Positions 1-7,723 of a DNA stretch of 64,000 nucleotides are shown here, piece after piece. The stretch covers positions 310,001 through 374,000 of the forward strand of contig JADJWL010000026.1 of assembly GCA_016716385.1 (NCBI GenBank), read 5' to 3'. Within the stretch, counting starts at the first letter, position 1, and the number at the start of each line of letters is the position of its first letter. The notes beneath the pieces were generated by a model. The model made no database searches. It was not told the origin of the DNA and worked only from the letters and a program-made list of their open reading frames with translations. The stretch is from Bryobacterales bacterium. Lineage in GTDB: Bacteria; Acidobacteriota; Terriglobia; Bryobacterales; Bryobacteraceae. Made by a program: the position numbers and the translations under genes.

Positions 1-2
1 CA

Positions 3-341
3 CCGCGGCGCCGGTTCTACAACGACGTCTGGAGTTCCGCGGACGGTGTCCGCTGGCAGCGCCACACGGAAGCAGCGCCATGGAAGGCCCGGCAATACCA
101 CGAGGTCGCGGTGTGGGATGGCCGCCTGTGGGTGCTGGAAGGCTACAACGCCGATGGCGGGAACCGGAACGACGTCTGGCATTCCGCCGATGGAGTCAAC
201 TGGGAGGAGGTTCCGGATACGCCATGGAAGCCGCGCCACGCCGCCAGCGTATTCGTGCACAACGGATTCCTATGGATGGTGGCGGGCAACAACATGGAGA
301 GCGACGTCTGGCGCCTGGAGAAGGTCCGGGGGCGCCGGTAG
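3..341 (+). CDS. Kelch-like beta-propeller protein, C-terminal fragment
   Basis: The 5' end lies outside the window; the frame is open from base 3 and ends at a TAG. The fragment holds two tandem repeats of about 42 residues that share the pattern NDVWxSADGVxW, then PWKxR, then a V-x-V-x-x-G-x-LW stretch ending in GxN. This is the layout of Kelch/galactose-oxidase-like propeller blades, with the LW and G positions in the strands. Such proteins are usually exported and bind ligands or partners; nothing here gives a catalytic role. Function beyond the fold is unknown. Confidence 0.7.
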   Translation, partial: PRRRFYNDVWSSADGVRWQRHTEAAPWKARQYHEVAVWDGRLWVLEGYNADGGNRNDVWHSADGVNWEEVPDTPWKPRHAASVFVHNGFLWMVAGNNMESDVWRLEKVRGRR

Positions 342-362
342 CGGTCACGGGAGGTGCCTGAA

Positions 363-881
363 TTAACGTGCTGCCAGTTCGCGAAGCGCCGCCAGGACTT
401 CTTCGCTATGCGGGCGCACGTTGACCCCCATCCAGACCTTTGCAATTTTGCCGTCGGGGTCGATCAGGAATGTGTTGCGCGCCGAAATCCTGATGCCCAG
501 CAGGTTTCTGAGCGAACCGTAGCGGCCTGATACTTCTTTGTCCGTATCCGAGAGCAGCTTGAACGTGAGGCCTTCCTGGGCGCAGAACTCCTCGTGACGG
601 TCCACCGGGTCGACGCTGATGCCGATGATCACGGCATTCAAGCTCTCGTACCGCGCCAGGTCGCGCTGGAAATTCCTCGCCTGGATTGTGCAGCTTCTCG
701 TGCCGTCTCTCGGGTAGAAGTAGAGAACCACCCATTTGCCGCGGAACTCTTCGAGAGTGACCGGGGAACCGTCCTGAGCGGGCAAACGAAAGGCTGGAGC
801 GAGCGTCCCTGCCTCGGGCGGGTTCTCAGCCGCCAGCAATGCCGGACACAGAAGAAGCGCCAGACCCAGGAACCGGTTCAT
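363..881 (-). CDS. Exported peroxiredoxin, Bcp/AhpC-TSA family
   Basis: A thioredoxin-fold thiol peroxidase of about 172 residues that would reduce hydrogen peroxide or organic peroxides. The peroxidatic site reads PRDGTRSC, matching the PxxxTxxC motif of the family, and follows a WVVLYFYP strand. I chose the internal ATG at 881 because it begins a clear signal peptide (MNRFLGLALLLCPALLA) before mature sequence AENPPEAG; a longer reading frame upstream adds 14 residues that spoil this. The resolving Cys of two-Cys Bcp proteins (five residues later) is absent, so it is probably a one-Cys type. A 47-nt gap separates it from the upstream gene. Confidence 0.85.
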   Translation of the reverse strand: MNRFLGLALLLCPALLAAENPPEAGTLAPAFRLPAQDGSPVTLEEFRGKWVVLYFYPRDGTRSCTIQARNFQRDLARYESLNAVIIGISVDPVDRHEEFCAQEGLTFKLLSDTDKEVSGRYGSLRNLLGIRISARNTFLIDPDGKIAKVWMGVNVRPHSEEVLAALRELAAR

Positions 882-928
882 AGGATTCCCGATGAGACAG
901 ACCACAGCCAGGTTGCAGGACATCGCCG

Positions 929-2130
929 CTAAGCTTTGTCGAAGCTCGGCACCTTGAGCCGCTCCCCGCCTTGCAGCGCCGACTCGTGTCCTACCAGGCC
1001 TGGCACGGTCATCGCGAGAGCCGTGTAGACATCGACGGATGGCTCCCTGTCTTCCACCAGGGCGTTGATGAACTCGGCGCTCAGGAACGTATGGCTGCCT
1101 CCGTGGCCGCTGCCGTGGCGCATCGCGGGCGGCAGCATCGGATCCTCCAGGTAATTCGGGTACGAGAACGGCTTGGGCTTCCCCTCGCGCTCCCGCTGGA
1201 GATCAGCATGCAATCCTGAGTTCGCCATGTAGAACGACCCGTGTTCGCCGTACCACTGGGCCCGCTCGCCGTCTTCGCCCACCAGCCAGAAGACGTTGCA
1301 CCGCGTCATGTTGCCGCCGCTGGTTTCCATCAACGCACTCTCGTTGAAGAACGGATTCTTGTACTGGTTGTCCGTGACGTACGGATGCCGGTTCCCCCAG
1401 CCCAGCGCCGAGACCGACCGGACGCGCTCTCCCGTCACACCCACCAGGAAACCCAGTGAGTGGGTCGGGTAGAGGAGCGGCGGCAGTCCCCACCGCCAAC
1501 TGCGCCGGCCGTCCGGTTCGTAGAATCGCGTGGTCTTGTCTTCCACCAGCGTCTTGAGGTCGCCGCGGTCATGATAGTACGCCAGCTCGCTGTAGAAGAT
1601 CTGGCCGAACCAGCCGTCCTCGAACAGATGGCGCGCCGTAATGCACCCCGGGCGGTAGTAGCTGGTTTCGCCCATCATGTAGCGCAGCCCAGACTTCTCC
1701 TTGAGCGACTTCAGCTTCTCGGCTTCCTCCAGCGTCGTGCACGCCGGCACCGCGCAATACACGTGCAAGCCACGGTTCATGCACATCTCTACGTGCCTGA
1801 CGTGATCGGTCGCGCCGGAGAAGATGGCGACGGCGTCGAGTTTTTTTCGGCCTTCAGCAGTTCTTCGAGCGACCGGTAGGCGTTATCGCAGCGATACACC
1901 TCGGTGAGCCGCCTGCGGCGGTCGGCCCGCAGGTCCGTGACTGCGGCCACAACGCAGTTCGGGTGCTCGTGGAACTGGAACTGCGCGCCGAAGCTGCCGC
2001 CCACAATCGCGAGCCGCACCTTCTTCGAAGCCTGCAGGGGAGCGGGCCGGCCCACGGCTTTGGCGGCCAGCCGCTGGCTCAGCAGGGCCGTGGCCCCCGC
2101 GGCAAACAGTACTTCCCGTCGGGATGTCAT
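929..2130 (-). pseudogene. Gfo/Idh/MocA family oxidoreductase, frameshifted at an A7 run
   Basis: Two adjacent frames together make one exported NAD(P)-dependent oxidoreductase of about 399 residues. The first (2130 down to 1789) has a signal peptide and the Rossmann strand RLAIVGGSFGAQ. The second (up to about 1840, ending at 929) carries the rest of the Rossmann fold and the C-terminal domain (PTHSLGFLVG, MTRCNVFWLVGEDG). They join exactly if the frame moves -1 at the A7 run at 1841-1847, read as GAA AAA AAC in frame. This is either a one-base deletion in a homopolymer, a sequencing error, or true slippage, since the run forms the canonical A AAA AAC heptamer. Substrate unknown. Confidence 0.75.
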
Positions 2131-2137
2131 GGCCCTT

Positions 2138-2143
2138 ACTGTA
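2138..2143 (-). promoter_or_regulatory. Putative -10 box of the Gfo/Idh gene, leaderless spacing
   Basis: On the minus strand TACAGT lies 7 nt before the ATG at 2130. The stretch before the ATG (AAGGGCC) has at best a weak Shine-Dalgarno abutting the start. The spacing fits transcription starting at or near the start codon. Confidence 0.4.
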
Positions 2144-2161
2144 TCGCCAACCGCGCGATGC

Positions 2162-2845
2162 TTAGAAATGGCGTTTCAAGTCCGTGAAGCGCTCGACCAC
2201 CAGGAGCCTGCCGTGATCGGGGTCCACGTGCTCGTGTTCCAGTCCCCAGGTGTTCGGGTGCGGCACGAACACCGCGCGCAGACCGGCCGCCAACGCCGGG
2301 TTGATGTCGGACTTGGGCGAGTTGCCCACCATCCAGGTCACCGCGGGTTCCGCCCTCAGGAGCACAACCAGGCGTTCGTAAGCGGGGCGGTCCTTCTCCC
2401 TGACGATTTCCGCGCGCCCGAAATACCGCTCCAGGCCGGACCGGTCGATTTTGAGTTTCTGCTCGTCCGGGTGGCCCTTGGTGAACAGCGTCAGATCGTG
2501 TCTCTCGGCCAGGTAGGCGAGCGTTTCTTCCACGCCGTCGATCAATTCCACCGGCCGGTCGAGAATCCGTTCCGCGAACGACATCACGGTGTCCAGATCG
2601 CTCGCGCCGATGTCCCGTTCGCACAGCTTCTGGTAGCACTGGCGCAGGTTCCGGCCGAAGTTCAGCGAGCCGTAGCCGTTGATCCTGATATTGGCGATCT
2701 CGATCTCGTCCAGAATGGCGCGGACTTCGTGCGCATTCAGCGTCGAGTGGCCCAGGAAGTCCACGAACTCCGAGAAGGCATGCTCAAAGTAGATGTTGTT
2801 CTCCCAAAGCGTGTCGTCGGCGTCGATGATGAGGTGTTGTCTCAT
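2162..2845 (-). CDS. HAD-family hydrolase (phosphatase)
   Basis: A cytoplasmic HAD phosphohydrolase of 227 residues. Motif I is DADDTLW near residue 7 (nucleophile and acid Asp), the motif II Thr sits in LTLFTKG, a Lys follows in the REKDRP segment, and motif IV is GNSPKSDI. A helical cap lies between motifs I and II. The start at 2845 (MRQHLIID) is preferred over an upstream ATG at 2926 because the family begins just before motif I and because it overlaps the stop of the tonB-like gene as ATGA, which suggests translational coupling. The substrate cannot be told from sequence; YjjG/phosphoglycolate-phosphatase-like members are the nearest general group. Confidence 0.85.
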   Translation of the reverse strand: MRQHLIIDADDTLWENNIYFEHAFSEFVDFLGHSTLNAHEVRAILDEIEIANIRINGYGSLNFGRNLRQCYQKLCERDIGASDLDTVMSFAERILDRPVELIDGVEETLAYLAERHDLTLFTKGHPDEQKLKIDRSGLERYFGRAEIVREKDRPAYERLVVLLRAEPAVTWMVGNSPKSDINPALAAGLRAVFVPHPNTWGLEHEHVDPDHGRLLVVERFTDLKRHF

Positions 2846-4446
2846 GGCTGCAGGCGGAACGGAACTTCGACCAGCGCTTCGACGGAGACCGGCTTGCCGT
2901 CGCGAAGAGCCGGCTCGAAACGCCACTTGGATAATGCGGCAACCGCGGAGCGGTCCAGCCGCTCATCGACGCCCCGGACGAGCGTCACTTCCTCGACCGC
3001 CCCGTCGGCCCGAATGACCGCCGCGAGGCGTACGAACCCTTCGACGTTCTCCGCAATGGCGGCGGGGGAGTAGGCCGGATCCACCTTGCGCACGGGGACG
3101 GGCGCTACCAGCTCGGCGGAATCCAGGGCGTGACCTTCCCGGTCGGCGAACCACATCATCCAGCTCCCGGAATGGCTGGTGACATTCGGCCCCTGGACGG
3201 CGAGCGCGTACACGACCCTGCCGGCAAAACGCGGATCCGGGGACGACGCTACGCGGGCGCCCGATTTCGCCTGCGGCCGCTCAAACAGAGGGCGCGTGGA
3301 TTCAACAAGGCTCTCCCGGTTTGGCAGCGCTGCGCGCGCCAGTCGCACCGGTTCGCGCCTTACGACGACCGGATCGCGCGCCAGGGCGGCCCGGCCGCCG
3401 CCAACGGCCAGACCGGGCAGCGACAGCCGGGCCGACTCGACGGCCGCCGCCCCGGAGTCTTCCGCGGAGGCCTCCGGCGCCGCGGCCAGTTCCACGGCCA
3501 GGTTGCCGTCCGGGATCACCGGCGCCGCCCGGTCCAGCGGGGTGAGTCCGATCACTGCCGCGGACAGTTCCGGCGCGCCCCCCACCTCCGTGAACGCCTC
3601 TGTCGGCGTTCGGCCGGAGGCTGCCGGCGGCTGGAACGCACGCGGCGCGGGCCGCGGTGCGACCGCCGGGGTTCCCGGCACAATCATGACGTCGCCCGGA
3701 GCCATCTGCCGGGCCAGTTCCGGAGCGTCCAACCGGACCGGACCGTCCGGAGCCCGTTCCCGCGCGCGCGGGGTCTCGAAAGGCCGTGCCGCCACGCGGA
3801 GCCGCGCGGTCAGAGGCGGGGGCGTCAATTCCGAAGGCAGTGCCGGGGCCACGCCGGCGTCGACCACGTTCGGGACCTCAGCGCGGCGCGTAGGTACCCG
3901 AAAGGCCCGTGGGCGCGGCTTCGCGACTGGGGTCGCTACAGGCGATTGCCCGGCGAGTTCCGCGCGCAGTTCGGGCGCGCCGGTGACCTCGGCCACCCCG
4001 GGGGCAGCGGTGGGCTGAGGAACGGGAGGTGCAAACGGGCGTGGCTGTGGCGCCGGAACAGGCGCGGGACGGTTGAACGCCAGGAGGTTCGGTGCTTCCA
4101 GGTCCGGTGTCTGGACCAGTTTCGGCTCCGGTACCCAGGCCATGCGCTCTCCCGGAGTAGCCTGCGGCGGACGGAACGCCACTGCCTGCCGCGCGCTCTT
4201 GCGGCGCGCCGTCAGCGGCCGCTTCGGCGCCTCGGGAGGCGAGATCTCCGGCAGCGCCCGGTCGAAGCGGTACCAAATCAACGTTCGTTCGTTGCGTGCG
4301 ATCACCTGCCGCATCGGTGCAAGCGACTCCACCAGGACGAATTGCGGGACGGTCCACACGAAAACCAAGGCCACCCCATGCGCCGCCAGGGACGCTACGA
4401 ACGGCCGCCGGTGGGGGAAGTTCGCCGCGGGCAGCTCAGTGAACAT
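2842..4446 (-). CDS. TonB-like energy-transducing protein
   Basis: A protein of about 534 residues with one hydrophobic segment near residues 18-42, a very long Pro/Ala/Arg-rich middle region, and a C-terminal TonB-type domain over the last 90 or so residues. The end shows the typical pattern: KVDPAYSPAAIAENVEG, VRLAAVIRADGAV, and SAVAALSKWRFEPAL, followed by a Val-rich strand. It would span the periplasm and couple inner-membrane energy to an outer-membrane partner, or simply contact outer-membrane proteins. No exbB or exbD lies nearby. A GTG at 4449 is an alternative start (GTGATG); both fit coupling to the upstream LON-domain gene. Confidence 0.8.
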   Translation of the reverse strand: MFTELPAANFPHRRPFVASLAAHGVALVFVWTVPQFVLVESLAPMRQVIARNERTLIWYRFDRALPEISPPEAPKRPLTARRKSARQAVAFRPPQATPGERMAWVPEPKLVQTPDLEAPNLLAFNRPAPVPAPQPRPFAPPVPQPTAAPGVAEVTGAPELRAELAGQSPVATPVAKPRPRAFRVPTRRAEVPNVVDAGVAPALPSELTPPPLTARLRVAARPFETPRARERAPDGPVRLDAPELARQMAPGDVMIVPGTPAVAPRPAPRAFQPPAASGRTPTEAFTEVGGAPELSAAVIGLTPLDRAAPVIPDGNLAVELAAAPEASAEDSGAAAVESARLSLPGLAVGGGRAALARDPVVVRREPVRLARAALPNRESLVESTRPLFERPQAKSGARVASSPDPRFAGRVVYALAVQGPNVTSHSGSWMMWFADREGHALDSAELVAPVPVRKVDPAYSPAAIAENVEGFVRLAAVIRADGAVEEVTLVRGVDERLDRSAVAALSKWRFEPALRDGKPVSVEALVEVPFRLQP

Positions 4447-5078
4447 CACACGATCGTGTCCGGTTTAGGGCCGTGCCCGTTCAGCGGCGCCAGAACGCGC
4501 ATCCGCGCCGTCTGCCGCTGTCTGGGGATGTACCCGTGGAGGAACTTCGCGACCATTTCGAGACGTTCCTGTTCCGACCGGTTATGCAGCAATTGCTGGA
4601 GAAAATCCAGGTCCCGCAACGCGTGGGCGAGCTGAAAGCTGAGTTGTGGATCGGACAGAACTGCCTCGCCGCCCGGCTGGGGCTCACCCAGTTCCAGCCA
4701 GTGGCGGTACTCTTCCAACGCCTTCCATTGCGCGTCACGCGGAGCGGGACCGGGTTCGTTATCGTCAAAAAACATGACCTCGCCCCGCAGGTACGACTTC
4801 TCCTGATCCAGGCGCACAATCTCAAACCGGCGCACGCCGGCGGTGAGAATGTCCATGCGGCCGTCCTCGTAGGACTTCAGAACCTGCTCCACCACCACTG
4901 TGCAGCCGACGTTCACCAGGCCTTCTTCCTTGGCTAGCACGATGCCGAACTCCGTCTGGTCCCGCAGGGCATCTCCGACCATTTCCTTGTACCGGTCCTC
5001 GAAAATGTGCAGCGGCAGGCGGGTCCGTGGAAAGACGACGGCCGGGAGCGGGAACAGGGGGAGCATCGTCGTCCGCAT
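4446..5078 (-). CDS. LON substrate-binding (PUA-like) domain protein
   Basis: A stand-alone protein of about 210 residues built from the Lon N-terminal domain without ATPase or protease parts. The hallmark opening is LPLFPLPAVVFPRTRLPLHI, then FEDRYKEMVGDAL, and a later GVRRFEIVRL strand. It is usually called a peptidase S16/Lon substrate-binding-like protein; its real role is unknown. A far upstream ATG (5348) was rejected because the added residues are low-complexity and antisense to the SDR gene. ATG at 5078 has a CATAAT -10 box 6 nt before it; ATG at 5066 is possible. First gene of a set with tonB-like and HAD genes, linked by stop/start overlaps. Confidence 0.85.
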   Translation of the reverse strand: MRTTMLPLFPLPAVVFPRTRLPLHIFEDRYKEMVGDALRDQTEFGIVLAKEEGLVNVGCTVVVEQVLKSYEDGRMDILTAGVRRFEIVRLDQEKSYLRGEVMFFDDNEPGPAPRDAQWKALEEYRHWLELGEPQPGGEAVLSDPQLSFQLAHALRDLDFLQQLLHNRSEQERLEMVAKFLHGYIPRQRQTARMRVLAPLNGHGPKPDTIV

Positions 5079-5083
5079 GGTAC

Positions 5084-5090
5084 TATTATG
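5084..5090. promoter_or_regulatory. Overlapping divergent -10 boxes (LON gene / SDR gene)
   Basis: The plus strand reads TATTATG. TATTAT (5084-5089) serves the SDR gene, with ATG 11 nt later at 5101. The complement, CATAAT (5090-5085), serves the LON-domain gene, with ATG 6 nt later at 5078. One AT-rich element therefore appears to fire both ways. No clear -35 boxes were found. Confidence 0.4.
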
Positions 5091-5100
5091 GCGTTTTCTC

Positions 5101-5889
5101 ATGACATTGGAAGGGAAGAGTGTCCTCGTCACCGGGGCGTCGGAAGGCATCGGCGCGGCGTGCGCGGCGGCATTCCGGCAGCGTGGCGCCAAACTGACCC
5201 TGACCGCCCGCAACGAAGCCGGACTCCGGGCGGTGGCGGCTGGAGACGACGCCGTCGTGGCGGGCGACCTGACGCTTGAGGCAACCCGCCGCCAGACGGT
5301 CGAGGCCGCCCTCGACCGGCACGGCGGTCTCGATATCCTGGTCAACAACGCTGGCGTCGGCCTCTATGCGCCGACCTGGCTTGCGCCCGAGGCCGATGTG
5401 CGGGCCATGTTCGAGCTGAATTTCTTCGCCGCTCTGGGCATGATCCGCCTGGCGGTGCCGCCGATGCGCGAGCGCCGCGGGGGGCTGGTGGTCAATATCA
5501 GTTCCATCGCCGGACAAGTCGCCTTACCCTGGTTCACGCTCTACTCAGCCGGAAAGTACGCCGTGAACGGCTTAAGCGACGGGCTGCGCATGGAACTGCG
5601 GCGCGAGGGAATCGGCGTCATGCTCGTCTGTCCCGGATACGTGAAGACGGGGTTCCAGGACCACGCGCTGGCGGGCAAACCGCCGGCCCGCCTGCGCCGT
5701 TCGAAAAAATTCGCGATCACGCCGGAGCAGTGCGCGGAGGCGATCGCGCGCGGGGTTGAACGGGATGCCCGGACCGTGGTCGCGCCTGGCGCCGGCAGGT
5801 TCCTCGTCGGTCTGTCCCGTCTCTGGCCCGCGCTGGCGGAACGGATGCTGCTTTCGCAGTACTACCAGCTCGACGAGGAAGCAGCTTGA
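5101..5889 (+). CDS. Short-chain dehydrogenase/reductase (SDR)
   Basis: A classical SDR of 262 residues. It has the cofactor motif TGASEGIG near residue 12, the structural NNAG motif, the catalytic Ser in NISSIAG, and the YSAGK active-site Tyr/Lys pair. After the PG motif the C-terminus has a basic stretch and a hydrophobic region (FLVGLSRLWPALAERML), as in membrane-associated DltE-like SDRs. The substrate is not evident. The start at 5101 was chosen because the family begins a few residues before the first strand; more upstream starts lie inside the divergent promoter or neighbouring gene. Its TGA overlaps the ATG of aroK. Confidence 0.9.
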   Translation: MTLEGKSVLVTGASEGIGAACAAAFRQRGAKLTLTARNEAGLRAVAAGDDAVVAGDLTLEATRRQTVEAALDRHGGLDILVNNAGVGLYAPTWLAPEADVRAMFELNFFAALGMIRLAVPPMRERRGGLVVNISSIAGQVALPWFTLYSAGKYAVNGLSDGLRMELRREGIGVMLVCPGYVKTGFQDHALAGKPPARLRRSKKFAITPEQCAEAIARGVERDARTVVAPGAGRFLVGLSRLWPALAERMLLSQYYQLDEEAA

Positions 5890-6401
5890 TGCCAAAAGCC
5901 ATCTTCCTCGTCGGTTTCATGGGTTCCGGCAAGACCACGGTGGGCCGGGTCCTGAGCGAGCGTCTCGGTTGGGATTTTGTCGACCTCGACGACGACATCG
6001 AGGCGCGCGCCGGAGAAAGCATCCCGGCGATCTTCGAGACACGCGGCGAGACCGCTTTCCGCCAAGCCGAGCATGACGCCCTCGCGACCCGGGCCGCGCA
6101 GGCGCGGGACGGCCACGCCATGGTCGTCGCGCTGGGCGGCGGCGCATTCGCCGAACCAAGAAATGTGAACCTGATCGAGGGCGCCGGCGTTTCGATCTGG
6201 CTCGATGTCACGCTCGACCGGGCGATGGCCCGGGCGGCGCCGTCCAACCACCGGCCCCTGGCCCGCGATCCGGAGAAATTTGCGGAGTTGTTTGCCTGCA
6301 GGCGCGCCGCCTACGCCGCCGCGACGTTCCGCATCCCCATCGAAAGCGACGATCCTGAAGTAACGGCCGGCGCCATCCTCGCGCTTCCGGTGTTCCAATG
6401 A
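5889..6401 (+). CDS. aroK: Shikimate kinase
   Basis: Phosphorylates shikimate at the 3-hydroxyl with ATP, the fifth step of the pathway to chorismate and the aromatic amino acids. The 170-residue length is normal for the family. Walker A is GFMGSGKTT near residue 10, the shikimate-binding acidic stretch is DLDDDIE, and the second substrate motif is the GGGA loop near residue 80. A later Arg-containing lid segment (SNHRPLARD) is present. Start ATG at 5889 shares bases with the SDR stop; its own stop overlaps the next start as ATGA, so it is translated as part of a compact operon. Confidence 0.93.
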   Translation: MPKAIFLVGFMGSGKTTVGRVLSERLGWDFVDLDDDIEARAGESIPAIFETRGETAFRQAEHDALATRAAQARDGHAMVVALGGGAFAEPRNVNLIEGAGVSIWLDVTLDRAMARAAPSNHRPLARDPEKFAELFACRRAAYAAATFRIPIESDDPEVTAGAILALPVFQ

Positions 6402-7720
6402 CCTTGCGCACGCACGCTCTTCGCCTGTTCCGCGCCGCGTTGAAGGCGGCCGACCCGTACGAGGCCGTCCTGCGGCATGTCCGTGTCGACGGCGGCACGT
6501 TGATCGCCGGACGCGCCCGGTATCCGCTGGACCGCTATCGCCGCATTCTGGTCCTGGGCGCCGGCAAGGCTGGCGCCCGCATGGCGCAGGCGGTCGAACG
6601 GCTTCTGGGCAAGCGGATCTCCGGCGGGCTGCTGAACGTCAAGTACGGGCACACCGCCAGGCTCCGGCGCGTGGAACTCAACGAATGCGGACACCCAGTG
6701 CCGGACGAGGCGGGTGTTGCCGGCGCCGCGCGCATTGCCGCGCTGGCGCAATCGGCAGGACCGGACGATCTCGTGATCTGCCTGATCTCCGGTGGCGCTT
6801 CCGCCCTCACGCCGCTGCCGCCGCCGCCCATCACGCTCGCGGAGAAGCAGGCGACAACCAGACTTCTGCTGGCCTGCGGGGCCAATATCCACGAGCTGAA
6901 CGCCGTGCGGAAGCATCTCTCGGCCTTCAAGGGCGGCCAACTGGCGCGTCTGGCGGCTCCGGCGCCCGTGCTGGCGCTCCTGCTCTCCGATGTGATCGGC
7001 GACGACCTTGACGTGATCGGCTCCGGACCCACCGTCGGTGACCGCTCCACGTTCGCCTCGGCCTGGGGCATTTTCGAGCGGTACGGGATCGCCGGCCAGG
7101 CTCCGGCGAGCGTCCGCGAGCGGTTCGCGCAAGGCATGCGCGGCGAGATCGCCGAGACACCCAAGCCGGGCGACCCGGTGTTCGGGAAGGTCCGCAATCT
7201 CGTCGTCGGCAGCAACCGTCTTGCCGTTGACGCCGCGGCCCGTGAAGCCCGCGCGCTCGGATACCGCACGCTGGTTCTGTCCACATCGATCGAAGGCGAG
7301 ACGCGGGACGTGGCGCGGATGCACGCGGCGATCGCCCGCGAGATCCGCGAGTCCGGGCGGCCGCTGAAGCCGCCCGCGTGCATCATCACCGGCGGCGAGA
7401 CCACGGTGACGCTCCGCGGCCAAGGCAAAGGCGGAAGGAACCAGGAGTTCGTGCTGGCCGCCGGGATCGATCTCGCCGGCGAGCCCAACACCGTCGTGCT
7501 TAGCGGCGGCACCGATGGCACGGACGGTCCGACCGATGCGGCCGGGGCCATCGCCGACGGCCGCACCGCCGCCCGCGCCGCCGCCGCCGGACTCGAACCC
7601 GCGGCATTCCTCGACCGCAACGACTCGTACTCATTCTTCGATACTCTGGGAGACCTGATCAGGACCGGACCCACCAACACGAATGTGATGGATGTCCGGA
7701 TCGTTCTCGTAGGGAGGTAA
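6398..7720 (+). CDS. Glycerate 2-kinase, GckA/TtuD (MOFRL) family
   Basis: A 440-residue class II glycerate kinase that would convert D-glycerate to 2-phosphoglycerate, feeding C2/C3 acids into glycolysis. The N-terminal part carries the family's GAGKAGARMAQAVE loop and the LISGGASAL motif; the C-terminal MOFRL domain contains GGETTVTL, a GKGGRNQEF segment and SGGTDGTDGPTDAAGA. These are diagnostic for the GckA/TtuD type, not the unrelated GlxK family. It starts with an ATGA overlap on aroK. The link between the two genes is probably co-transcription rather than a shared pathway. Confidence 0.9.
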   Translation: MTLRTHALRLFRAALKAADPYEAVLRHVRVDGGTLIAGRARYPLDRYRRILVLGAGKAGARMAQAVERLLGKRISGGLLNVKYGHTARLRRVELNECGHPVPDEAGVAGAARIAALAQSAGPDDLVICLISGGASALTPLPPPPITLAEKQATTRLLLACGANIHELNAVRKHLSAFKGGQLARLAAPAPVLALLLSDVIGDDLDVIGSGPTVGDRSTFASAWGIFERYGIAGQAPASVRERFAQGMRGEIAETPKPGDPVFGKVRNLVVGSNRLAVDAAAREARALGYRTLVLSTSIEGETRDVARMHAAIAREIRESGRPLKPPACIITGGETTVTLRGQGKGGRNQEFVLAAGIDLAGEPNTVVLSGGTDGTDGPTDAAGAIADGRTAARAAAAGLEPAAFLDRNDSYSFFDTLGDLIRTGPTNTNVMDVRIVLVGR

Positions 7721-7723
7721 ACC

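Noticed and set aside
3130..4635. A 501-residue plus-strand open frame
   Set aside because: Antisense to the Pro/Ala-rich tonB-like gene; its sequence is Arg-rich and featureless.
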